NCBI GenBank assembly: GCA_964247055.1
Contig: OZ176058.1
Coordinates: 4,588,001-4,652,000 of the forward strand
DNA: 64,000 bases
Source of the DNA: Paragordius varius
Lineage: Eukaryota; Nematomorpha
Direction: 5' to 3'
How positions within the stretch are numbered: the stretch's first letter is position 1; every line of letters starts with the position of its first letter. Shown piece after piece: positions 46,801 through 54,706 of the stretch. Made by a program: the position numbers and the translations under genes. The notes under the pieces were generated by a model. It was not told the origin of the DNA. It was given only the letters and a program-made list of their open reading frames with translations, and did no database searches.

Positions 46801-49800
46801 ATTTTGTCCGTATCTTTTTACATTTTGTCCGTATATTTTTACATTTGGTCCGTATCTTTTTACATTTTGTCAATAGTATATTTTTACATTTGGTCCGTAT
46901 ATTTTTACATTTTGTCAATAGTATATTTTTACATTTTGTCAATAGTATCTTTTTACATTTTGTCCGTATCTTTTTACATTTTGTCTGTATCTTTTTACAT
47001 TTTGTCTGTATCTTTTTACATTTTGTCCGTATCTTTTTACATTTTGTCCGTATATTTTTACATTTTGTCCGTATCTTTTTACATTTTGTCCGTATATTTT
47101 TACATTTTGTCAATAGTATATTTTGACATTTTGTCCGTATATTTTTACATTTTGTCCGTATATTTTATTTTGTCTGTATATTTTTACATTTTGTCAATAG
47201 TATCTTTTTACATTTTGTCCGTATATTTTTACATTTTGTCAATAGTATATTTTTACATTTTGTCCGTATCTTTTTACATTTTGTCCGTATCTTTTTACAT
47301 TTTGTCAATAGTATATTTTTACATTTTGTCAATAGTATCTTTTTACATTTTGTCTGTATCTTTTTACATTTTGTCAATAGTATCTTTTTACATTTTGTCC
47401 GTATATTTTTACATTTTGTCCGTATCTTTTTACATTTTGTCCGTATCTTTTTACATTTTGTCCGTATCTTTTTACATTTTGTCAATAGTATATTTTTACA
47501 TTTTGTCAATAGTATATTTTTACATTTTGTCAATAGTATATTTTTACATTTTGTCAATAGTATATTTTTACATTTTGTCAATAGTATATTTTTACATTTT
47601 GTCAATAGTATATTTTTACATTTTGTCCGTATATTTTTACATTTTGTCCGTATCTTTTTACATTTTGTCAATAGTATATTTTTACATTTTGTCAATAGTA
47701 TCTTTTTACATTTTGTCAATAGTATCTTTTTACATTTTGTCTGTATCTTTTTACATTTTGTCAATATATTTTTACATTTTGTCAATAGTATATTTTTACA
47801 TTTTGTCCGTATCTTTTTACATTTTGTCCGTATCTTTTTACATTTTGTCAATAGTATATTTTTACATTTTGTCAATAGTATATTTTTACATTTTGTCCGT
47901 ATCTTTTTACATTTTGTCAATAGTATATTTTTACATTTTGTCCGTATCTTTTTACATTTTGTCAATAGTATATTTTTACATTTTGTCAATAGTATCTTTT
48001 TACATTTTGTCAATAGTATATTTTTACATTTTGTCAATAGTATCTTTTTACATTTTGTCCGTATCTTTTTACATTTTGTCCGTATCTTTTTACATTTTGT
48101 CCGTATCTTTTTACATTTTGTCCGTATCTTTTTACATTTTGTCCGTATATTTTTACATTTTGTCCGTATCTTTTTACATTTTGTCCGTATCTTTTTACAT
48201 TTTGTCCGTATCTTTTTACATTTTGTCCGTATCTTTTCACATTTTGTCCGTATCTTTTTACATTTTGTCCGTATATTTTTACATTTTGTCCGTATCTTTT
48301 TACATTTTGTCCGTATCTTTTTACATTTTGTCCGTATCTTTTTACATTTTGTCAATAGTATCTTTTTACATTTTGTCCGTATCTTTTTACATTTTGTCCG
48401 TATCTTTTTACATTTTGTCCGTATCTTTTTACATTTTGTCCGTATCTTTTTACATTTTGTCCGTATCTTTTTACATTTTGTCCGTATCTTTTTACATTTT
48501 GTCCGTATCTTTTTACATTTTGTCCGTATATTTTTACATTTTGTCCGTATCTTTTTACATTTTGTCAATAGTATATTTTTACATTTTGTCAATAGTATCT
48601 TTTTACATTTTGTCCGTATCTTTTTACATTTTGTCCGTATCTTTTTACATTTTGTCCGTATCTTTTTACATTTTGTCCGTATCTTTTTACATTTTGTCCG
48701 TATCTTTTTACATTTTGTCCGTATATTTTTACATTTTGTCCGTATATTTTTACATTTTGTCCGTATCTTTTTACATTTTGTCCGTATCTTTTTACATTTT
48801 GTCCGTATCTTTTTACATTTTGTCCGTATATTTTTACATTTTGTCTGTATCTTTTTACATTTTGTCCGTATCTTTTTACATTTTGTCCGTATCTTTTTAC
48901 ATTTTGTCCGTATCTTTTTACATTTTGTCCGTATCTTTTTACATTTTGTCAATAGTATCTTTTTACATTTTGTCAATAGTATATTTTTACATTTTGTCAA
49001 TAGTATCTTTTTACATTTTGTCAATAGTATATTTTTACATTTTGTCAATAGTATCTTTTTACATTTTGTCAATAGTATATTTTTACATTTTGTCCGTATC
49101 TTTTTACATTTTGTCAATAGTATATTTTTACATTTTGTCCGTATCTTTTTACATTTTGTCCGTATATTTTTACATTTTGTCTGTATCTTTTTACATTTTG
49201 TCCGTATCTTTTTACATTTTGTCCGTATATTTTTACATTTTGTCCGTATCTTTTTACATTTTGTCCGTATCTTTTTACATTTTGTCCGTATCTTTTTACA
49301 TTTTGTCCGTATCTTTTTACATTTTGTCCGTATCTTTTTACATTTTGTCAATAGTATCTTTTTACATTTTGTCAATAGTATATTTTTACATTTTGTCAAT
49401 AGTATCTTTTTACATTTTGTCAATAGTATATTTTTACATTTTGTCCGTATCTTTTTACATTTTGTCAATAGTATCTTTTTACATTTTGTCAATAGTATAT
49501 TTTTACATTTTGTCAATAGTATATTTTTACATTTTGTCAATAGTATATTTTTACATTTTGTCCGTATCTTTTTACATTTTGTCAATAGTATATTTTTACA
49601 TTTTGTCCGTATCTTTTTACATTTTGTCAATAGTATATTTTTACATTTTGTCCGTATCTTTTTACATTTTGTCAATAGTATCTTTTTACATTTTGTCCGT
49701 ATCTTTTTACATTTTGTCAATAGTATATTTTTACATTTTGTCCGTATCTTTTTACATTTTGTCAATAGTATATTTTTACATTTTGTCCGTATCTTTTTAC

Positions 49801-52800
49801 ATTTTGTCAATAGTATATTTTTACATTTTGTCTGTATCTTTTTACATTTTGTCCGTATCTTTTTACATTTTGTCAATAGTATATTTTTACATTTTGTCAA
49901 TAGTATATTTTTACATTTTGTCAATAGTATCTTTTTACATTTTGTCAATAGTATATTTTTACATTTTGTCAATAGTATATTTTTACATTTTGTCAATAGT
50001 ATCTTTTTACATTTTGTCAATAGTATATTTTTACATTTTGTCAATAGTATATTTTTACATTTTGTCAATAGTATCTTTTTACATTTTGTCTGTATCTTTT
50101 TACATTTTGTCTGTATCTTTTTACATTTTGTCTGTATCTTTTTACATTTTGTCTGTATCTTTTTACATTTTGTCCGTATCTTTTTACATTTTGTCAATAG
50201 TATCTTTTTACATTTTGTCAATAGTATCTTTTTACATTTTGTCCGTATCTTTTTACATTTTGTCCGTATCTTTTTACATTTTGTCAATAGTATATTTTTA
50301 CATTTTGTCAATAGTATATTTTTACATTTTGTCCGTATCTTTTTACATTTTGTCAATAGTATATTTTTACATTTTGTCAATAGTATATTTTTACATTTTG
50401 TCAATAGTATCTTTTTACATTTTGTCAATAGTATATTTTTACATTTTGTCAATAGTATATTTTTACATTTTGTCAATAGTATCTTTTTACATTTTGTCAA
50501 TAGTATCTTTTTACATTTTGTCCGTATCTTTTTACATTTTGTCCGTATCTTTTTACATTTTGTCAATAGTATATTTTTACATTTTGTCAATAGTATATTT
50601 TTACATTTTGTCCGTATCTTTTTACATTTTGTCAATAGTATATTTTTACATTTTGTCAATAGTATCTTTTTACATTTTGTCAATAGTATATTTTTACATT
50701 TTGTCAATAGTATATTTTTACATTTTGTCAATAGTATCTTTTTACATTTTGTCAATAGTATCTTTTTACATTTTGTCAATAGTATATTTTTACATTTTGT
50801 CAATAGTATCTTTTTACATTTTGTCAATAGTATATTTTTACATTTTGTCAATAGTATATTTTTACATTTTGTCAATAGTATCTTTTTACATTTTGTCAAT
50901 AGTATATTTTTACATTTTGTCAATAGTATCTTTTTACATTTTGTCCGTATCTTTTTACATTTTGTCCGTATCTTTTTACATTTTGTCCGTATCTTTTTAC
51001 ATTTTGTCCGTATCTTTTTACATTTTGTCAATAGTATCTTTTTACAGTTTGTCTGTATATTTTTACATTTTGTCTGTATCTTTTTACATTTTGTCCGTAT
51101 CTTTTTACAAATAGTATCTTTTTACATTTTGTCAATAATATCTTTTTACATTTTGTCCGTATCTTTTTACATTTTGTCCGTATCTTTTTACATTTTGTCT
51201 GTATCTTTTTACATTTTGTCTGTATCTTTTTATATTTTGTCCGTATCTTTTTATATTTTGTCCGTATCTTTTTACATTTTGTCTGTATCTTTTTACATTT
51301 TGTCTGTATCTTTTTACATTTTGTCCGTATCTTTTTACATTTTGTCCGTATCTTTTTACATTTTGTCAATAGTATCTTTTTACAGTTTGTCTGTATATTT
51401 TTACATTTTGTCTGTATCTTTTTACATTTTGTCCGTATCTTTTTACAAATAGTATCTTTTTACATTTTGTCAATAATATCTTTTTACATTTTGTCCGTAT
51501 CTTTTTACATTTTGTCCGTATCTTTTTACATTTTGTCTGTATCTTTTTACATTTTGTCTGTATCTTTTTATATTTTGTCCGTATCTTTTTACATTTTGTC
51601 TGTATATTTTTACATTTTGTCAATAGTATCTTTTTACAGTTTGTCTGTATATTTTTACATTTTGTCTGTATCTTTTTACATTTTGTCCGTATCTTTTTAC
51701 ATTTTGTCTGTATCTTTTTATATTTTGTCCGTATCTTTTTACATTTTGTCCGTATCTTTTTACAAATAGTATCTTTTTACATTTTGTCTGTATCTTTTTA
51801 CATTTTGTCCGTATCTTTTTACATTTTGTCCGTATCTTTTTACATTTTGTCTGTATATTTTTACATTTTGTCTGTATCTTTTTACATTTTGTCCGTATCT
51901 TTTTACATTTTGTCTGTATCTTTTTATATTTTGTCCGTATCTTTTTACATTTTGTCCGTATCTTTTTACAAATAGTATCTTTTTACATTTTGTCAATAAT
52001 ATCTTTTTACATTTTGTCCGTATCTTTTTACAAATAGTATCTTTTTACATTTTGTCTGTATCTTTTTACATTTTGTCCGTATCTTTTTACATTTTGTCCG
52101 TATCTTTTTACATTTTGTCAATAGTATCTTTTTACATTTTGTCCGTATCTTTTTACATTTTGTCCGTATCTTTTTACATTTTGTCTGTATCTTTTTACAG
52201 TTTGTCTGTATATTTTTACATTTTGTCTGTATCTTTTTACATTTTGTCCGTATCTTTTTACATTTTGTCTGTATCTTTTTATATTTTGTCTGTATATTTT
52301 TACATTTTGTCCGTATATTTTTACATTTTGTCCGTATCTTTTTACATTTTGTCTGTATCTTTTTACATTTTGTCAATAGTATATTTTTACATTTTGTCCG
52401 TATCTTTTTACATTTTGTCCGTATATTTTTACATTTGTCCGTATATTTTTACACTTTGTCTGTATATTTTTACATTTTGTCCGTATCTTTTTACATTTTG
52501 TCAATAGTATATTTTTACATTTTGTCTGTATCTTTTTACATTTTGTCCGTATATTTTTACATTTTGTCAATAGTATCTTTTTACATTTTGTCCGTATATT
52601 TTTACATTTTGTCCGTATCTTTTTACATTTTGTCAATAGTATATTTTTACATTTTGTCAATAGTATATTTTTACATTTTGTCTGTATCTTTTTACATTTT
52701 GTCTGTATCTTTTTACATTTTGTCCGTATCTTTTTACATTTTGTCCGTATCTTTTTACATTTTGTCCGTATCTTTTTACATTTTGTCAATAGTATATTTT

Positions 52801-54102
52801 TACATTTTGTCAATAGTATATTTTTACATTTTGTCTGTATCTTTTTACATTTTGTCAATAGTATATTTTTACATTTTGTCTGTATATTTTTACATTTGTC
52901 CGTATATTTTTACACTTTGTCTGTATATTTTTACATTTGTCCGTATATTTTTACACTTTGTCTGTATATTTTTACATTTTGTCCGTATCTTTTTACATTT
53001 TGTCCGTATATTTTTACATTTTGTCTGTATCTTTTTACATTTTGTCTGTATCTTTTTACATTTTGTCAATAGTATATTTTTACATTTTGTCCGTATCTTT
53101 TTAATTTCAATTTTTTACTGTGATATTAACTTGTATATAATAAAAAGTGTAAATGGAAAATTAATGTCAAACAGACAAATTGTTATAATAGGCGACAACA
53201 TATTTTTTATAAAAACAGATAAAAACTAAACCATAGTATAAAAACATCAATTCTTTTTTTTCCATTAAACAAAAATTGTTTTAAATCATTTATATCAAAT
53301 ATCAACCATCAAACTGTGATATTATTTAGAAAATCTTAAGAAGGTTTAAAAAAAAGGGTATGGTTTTTATATGAAAAAAATAATTTTCTTTTTTACAGTA
53401 AAAAAAAAGTTTTTTATCATAATTTTTATGGGAAAGGCTTTAAAGTTCAAAGGATTACAACAAATCTAAATAATACTGAAAAAAAAACTATTTTAATAAT
53501 TATTTTTTTATTTTATTACAATATATATAAATTCCAAAGATTTAGAAAATGTATTATTTATTCAGAAAATTTTAGTTTTAATTTTTTAATTTTAATTGAA
53601 AAATTAATAAAGTGTTCAAATATATTTTGTAAGCGGAAACAGTTGTATAATTTTATGTATAATAAAAAAAGTTTATTTACGTTTTTAATTATTCAATCAC
53701 ATATTTCCGTAAAATTTTGGAATAATGGGCTTTAATTTATTTAAACTGATTATATTAATTTTTTATAAAAACTCTAAGTTGATTTAAAAAATTAACATTT
53801 ATTAATTTCAATGCCTTACATTTTTAAAATAAACTATAAAAAATAAAACTCCTATTTATGTAAAAAACCTGCAGATTCTATCAGAACTTCTTCGCCGCCA
53901 GGATGCTAAAAAAGGCTTTATGTAAAATTTATACTTCCTCTTTAAATTTGGTCACATCATAAATTTTATCATGAATTAAAAGCCATAACGAGTCTTCTGT
54001 GTTGTGACTTTCGAATTCTTGCCTTGAAAAATATTTTATAGCATTTTCGTGACTTTCGTTTGAATTTTCCTCTAACTTGGAATGTGATGCTATTTCAACC
54101 AT
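9145..54102 (-). CDS. Cyt-b5: Cytochrome b5, tail-anchored, five exons across 45 kb
   Basis: This is the membrane heme protein that passes electrons to fatty-acid desaturases, P450s and related ER enzymes. Exons 54102-53935, 53905-53869, 14437-14346, 10584-10517 and 9253-9145 join in frame to 157 residues plus stop. Visible features are [11 protein letters not shown] (residues 40-50), [13 protein letters not shown] (57-69), [16 protein letters not shown] (71-86) and IGEL (94-97). A K/S/T-rich linker covers 100-125, a single hydrophobic helix covers about 128-150, and a short tail ends SSHEK, as in ER tail-anchored forms. The heme ligands are His57 and His81, with the family's 24-residue spacing. 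All junctions are GT-AG with matching phases (0, 1, 0, 2). An N-terminal extension of about 20 residues precedes the conserved YFSRQEF. Intron 2, 39,431 bp, carries the giant satellite and splits the two heme ligands between exons. Confidence 0.95.
9314..9600 (+). mobile_element. Family 1 MITE, complete, in cytochrome b5 intron 4
   Basis: TA-flanked. Left arm: CAGTAAAAATTATTCTTATA, CAGACAAAACGTAAAAATTT and GAAAAGACAACCATATTTTT. Right arm: TTTTTACACTTTGTCCGTAT, ending TTTAAAATTTACTG. Confidence 0.88.
9725..9990. mobile_element. Decayed family 1 MITE relics
   Basis: Fragments such as AAGCAAAACGTGAAATCTAA near 9725, ATTTCGTCTGTATATTATAT near 9830, and a left-arm piece with AAACAAAACGTAAAAAAA and AAAAGACATCCATACTTTTT near 9922-9990. 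Boundaries are unclear. Confidence 0.45.
10054..10384. mobile_element. Family 3 foldback element with tandem ends, in cytochrome b5 intron 4
   Basis: The inverted ends are TATACCATTTACAGTTCAAA at the left and GAACTGTAAATGGTATA at the right. The left arm carries four, and the right arm three, copies of a roughly 18-20 bp motif around CAATTCAAATTCACCC. The interior is shared with 63277-63546. Confidence 0.88.
10517..10584 (-). CDS. Cyt-b5: Cytochrome b5 exon 4 (linker)
   Basis: The exon encodes [20 protein letters not shown] plus TN and a split Lys. It is the polar hinge between the heme domain and the membrane anchor. The acceptor is GATATAG and the donor is AA|GTAAAT. The phase (2) fits exon 5. 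Confidence 0.9.
10774..10942. repeat. Two AT microsatellites
   Basis: Alternating AT runs at 10774-10801 and 10918-10942, inside cytochrome b5 intron 3. Confidence 0.85.
11068..11380 (+). mobile_element. Family 1 MITE, complete, in cytochrome b5 intron 3
   Basis: TA-flanked. The left end is CAGTAAAAATTGAATTATA, followed by GAACAAATTGTAAAAATATA. The right end is TTTTTACGTGTTGTCCTTCA, then AAATTTCAATTTTTACTG. Confidence 0.88.
11400..14345 (-). repeat. Degenerate tandem repeat built from the exon-3 donor edge of cytochrome b5
   Basis: About 18 copies of a motif near AAAAACCAATTTTAATTCCC occur at irregular spacing, for example near 12380, 12531, 12748, 12927, 13057, 13423, 13590, 13737, 14018 and 14186. 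Between them are T-rich runs and CCACGTTTTTT-like pieces. The same motif, ending in CCCCAATACAATAT, is the 3' end and donor of exon 3 itself at 14338-14370. The copy at 14018-14052 keeps most of that exon end. All copies lie on the intron side. Confidence 0.8.
14346..14437 (-). CDS. Cyt-b5: Cytochrome b5 exon 3 (second heme ligand)
   Basis: The exon completes Gly69 and encodes [17 protein letters not shown] followed by [13 protein letters not shown]. It contains axial ligand His81. The acceptor is TTTATAG|GT. The donor TTG|GTTTTTT is chosen because IGEL is conserved in the family; an earlier GT inside TATTGTATT would lose it. Confidence 0.93.
14438..14787 (-). other. Cytochrome b5 intron 2, left end
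   Basis: AT-rich sequence between the exon-3 acceptor and the first family 1 MITE. No element is recognised. Confidence 0.7.
14788..15038 (+). mobile_element. Family 1 MITE, complete, neighbour of the satellite-bearing copy
   Basis: TA-flanked. Left arm: CAGTAAAAACTGAAATTATA, CGGACAAAACATAAACC and AAAAGACAACCAACCATACT. The right arm TTTTTACATTTTGTCCGTAT, then AATTTCAATTTTTACTG, contains one satellite-like unit in single copy. This is the best local model for the unexpanded ancestor. Confidence 0.93.
15039..15150 (+). repeat. Left copy of a direct repeat flanking the array
   Basis: Contains TATAATAGGCGACACATATT, then AAACTAAG, AACTTCAATTC and GTTTTAAATTAATTTATA. It corresponds with gaps to 53183-53300 on the other side of the array. 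Confidence 0.75.
15657..16180 (+). repeat. 276-bp higher-order repeat at the left edge of the array
   Basis: A fixed order of units including the rare linker CAATTG appears twice (rare variant near 15747 and near 16023). The offset is about 276 bp. Confidence 0.8.
16190..19430 (+). repeat. Homogeneous TG-linker zone with about 105-bp periodicity
   Basis: Long runs of TG-linker, C-type 21-mers are interrupted by a marker unit pair (CCGTATATTTTTATATTTTG). It recurs at spacings that are mostly multiples of 21, often about 105 bp (five units). A 717-bp duplication is marked by the rare TATAAATTTACATTTTG unit at about 16877 and 17594. Confidence 0.8.
19885..28240 (+). repeat. 4.25 kb tandem duplication inside the array
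   Basis: Segments 19890-23990 and 24139-28240 share unit order and rare private variants at a constant offset of 4249 bp. Examples are CGTATATTTGATTTTGTC (20010/24259), ACATTTCGTCC (about 20188/24437), TCTTTTTTTTTGTC (about 22534/26783), ACATTTTTTCC (about 22671/26920) and TACACTTTGTC (about 23461/27710). Confidence 0.92.
28789..36190 (+). repeat. 3.33 kb duplication marked by 20-bp units
   Basis: A unit lacking one T (core ACATTTGTCC) occurs near 28788, 29397, 30670, 30906, 31098 and 31990, then near 34002, 34238, 34430 and 35322. The last four repeat the previous four at an offset of 3332 bp. Surrounding unit order is also repeated from about 30.0-32.85 kb to 33.4-36.2 kb. Confidence 0.88.
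39815..40900 (+). repeat. Array zone with truncated units and CAGTAG linkers
   Basis: Blocks start with a truncated unit (TCTTTTTTTGTCTG) at about 39818, 40376 and 40677. They contain TTTTTTCATTTTGTCAGTAG variants found only in this zone. Block spacings are about 558 and 301 bp. Confidence 0.85.
41040..47130 (+). repeat. Array zone carrying GG variants, with a 2.63 kb duplication
   Basis: Units with ACATTTGGTCCG are confined to this zone. Segment 41341-41703 is repeated at 43972-44334, an offset of 2631 bp. A second marker, TCATAAGTATATTTTGACAT, appears four times, near 42669, 43348, 45448 and 46609. Confidence 0.87.
47130..51040 (+). repeat. AATAG-rich 24-mer zone
   Basis: Here 24-bp units dominate, alternating A-type and C-type. 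Runs of CG-linker 21-mers lie at about 48045-48350 and 48600-48950. TG linkers are rare, unlike the left half of the array. Confidence 0.8.
51040..53103 (+). repeat. Right edge of the array with degenerate units
   Basis: Unusual units accumulate toward the MITE end: TTTTTACAAATAGTATC near 51108, 51446, 51761, 51968 and 52030; CAATAATATC; and ACAGTTTGTC. Near 52434, 52894 and 52937 there are ACATTTGTCCG plus ACACTTTGTCTG pairs. The last unit passes directly into the MITE end at 53103. Confidence 0.85.
53183..53300 (+). repeat. Right copy of the direct repeat flanking the array
   Basis: Contains TATAATAGGCGACAACATAT, AAACTAAACC, CATCAATTC and GTTTTAAATCATTTATA in the same order as 15039-15150. 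It has about 60 extra bases between it and the MITE end. Confidence 0.75.
53301..53868 (-). other. Cytochrome b5 intron 2, right end
   Basis: AT-rich sequence between the flanking repeat and the exon-2 donor. No element or coding segment is recognised. Confidence 0.7.
53869..53905 (-). CDS. Cyt-b5: Cytochrome b5 exon 2 (HPGG heme-ligand exon, 37 nt)
   Basis: The exon encodes [12 protein letters not shown] plus the first base of Gly69. It contains axial ligand His57. The acceptor is TTTTTTAG|CAT and the donor is G|GTTTTTT. The next exon lies 39.4 kb away, beyond the satellite. Confidence 0.95.
53935..54102 (-). CDS. Cyt-b5: Cytochrome b5 exon 1
   Basis: The exon has 56 codons, from [10 protein letters not shown] to YDVTKFKEE. 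The ATG at 54102 is the only Met in this frame after an upstream stop, so it is the chosen start. The open frame runs about 30 codons further upstream without a Met, and an AG just before TTCCTC could be a 5' UTR acceptor. The donor is GAA|GTATAA. Confidence 0.9.
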
Positions 54103-54706
54103 ATGAGGAACTAATATTAAAATGTGTAAACTTATGAAAATATAAATGATTTTTGAGGTATTCGTTAAGGATTTTACCTTTTAAAATTTTATTTAGAACA
54201 ATACAAATGTAGATATGTATATATATAGTAATATCAGTTATTTTTGGCTTTGGGGTTGGTCCATAAGAGAATATTTACATGTTTGTTGTAATAAACCCAT
54301 ATCTAAAATCCATTATTTGCGTATACCCTGCTAAAAAAACCTTAATTAAAATTATATAATTTGTCGTAATATTAATTAAAACGATAATTTGTAAAGCAAA
54401 GAAACCTAATATTGATTTATTCTTAGATAGGGGTCTTAGGTTTCTAACCCATCTATACTTAAATATGCAAATGCATGATGTGAGGGGTAGAATTTATAAT
54501 TTATGGTTTATGTTAAAAATATAGCAAAAAATATGAAGGGTATCTTAGGGCATTTAAGTAGATAAAAACGGTCGAAAGATTCTTTTGTGGAATTATGGCA
54601 AAAAATTGGATTGCCAGGTGTGTATTATTTCTTCAAAATAAATATAATATGTGCTTGTAAAAATATAATAAGGAAGAACAAATGTTTAGTCAAAATTTTG
54701 AGATAT
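54103..54706 (-). promoter_or_regulatory. Region upstream of cytochrome b5
   Basis: About 600 bp separate the cytochrome b5 start codon from the stop codon of the next same-strand gene, so the promoter and 5' UTR must be here or further right. A hairpin with GAAACCTAA/TTAGGTTTC arms lies at 54399-54442. No core promoter motif is convincing. Confidence 0.4.

Larger units (their letters stand above)
15427..53103 (+). repeat. 37.7 kb tandem satellite of 21/24-bp units
   Basis: Every unit has the near-invariant 15-base core TTTTTACATTTTGTC. The cores are joined by a linker of CG, TG or AATAG, then TAT and A or C. CG and TG linkers give 21 bp and AATAG gives 24 bp. Roughly 1,700-1,750 units lie head to tail in one orientation with no foreign insertion. 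Both ends are inside the window. The array is clearly richer in GC than its flanks, at about 29% in the consensus unit. Because nearly all units are multiples of three and lack stops in some frames, very long open frames cross it on both strands; these are repeat artefacts, not genes. Confidence 0.98.
15217..53120 (+). mobile_element. Family 1 MITE whose right terminal repeat holds the 37.7 kb satellite
   Basis: The left end CAGTAAAATTTGGAATTATA with CTAAAAGACAATTATAC is at 15217-15270. Family-typical interior runs to AAAAGTATGGTTGTTGTTCT at about 15394-15413. The right arm then begins (TTTTGTCCGTAT at 15425) and is interrupted by the array. It resumes after the last unit as AATTTCAATTTTTTACTG, ending at 53120. 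Without the array the element would be about 250 bp, like its relatives. The flanking TA is decayed. Confidence 0.88.

Noticed and set aside
15427-53103. CRISPR-like regular repeat
   Set aside because: The units are contiguous, with no unique spacers, and lie within a eukaryotic intron.
15427-53103. Centromeric or telomeric array
   Set aside because: Both ends lie in unique sequence inside one gene. The unit is not telomere-like, and the array is short for a centromere. Nothing in the sequence supports such a role.
15427-53103. Assembly artefact
   Set aside because: Considered, because block duplications can be assembly errors. Clean MITE ends on both sides, the phase-matched cytochrome b5 exons and the ordered variant zones favour a real array. 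Exact length remains uncertain.
15389-53229. Dozens of very long open frames with repeated TKCKKIR, FYILSVS or IFLHFVC motifs
   Set aside because: They are read-through of 21/24-bp units lacking stop codons, present in several frames on both strands at once and broken wherever a unit has an odd length. No splice, promoter or domain evidence supports a gene.
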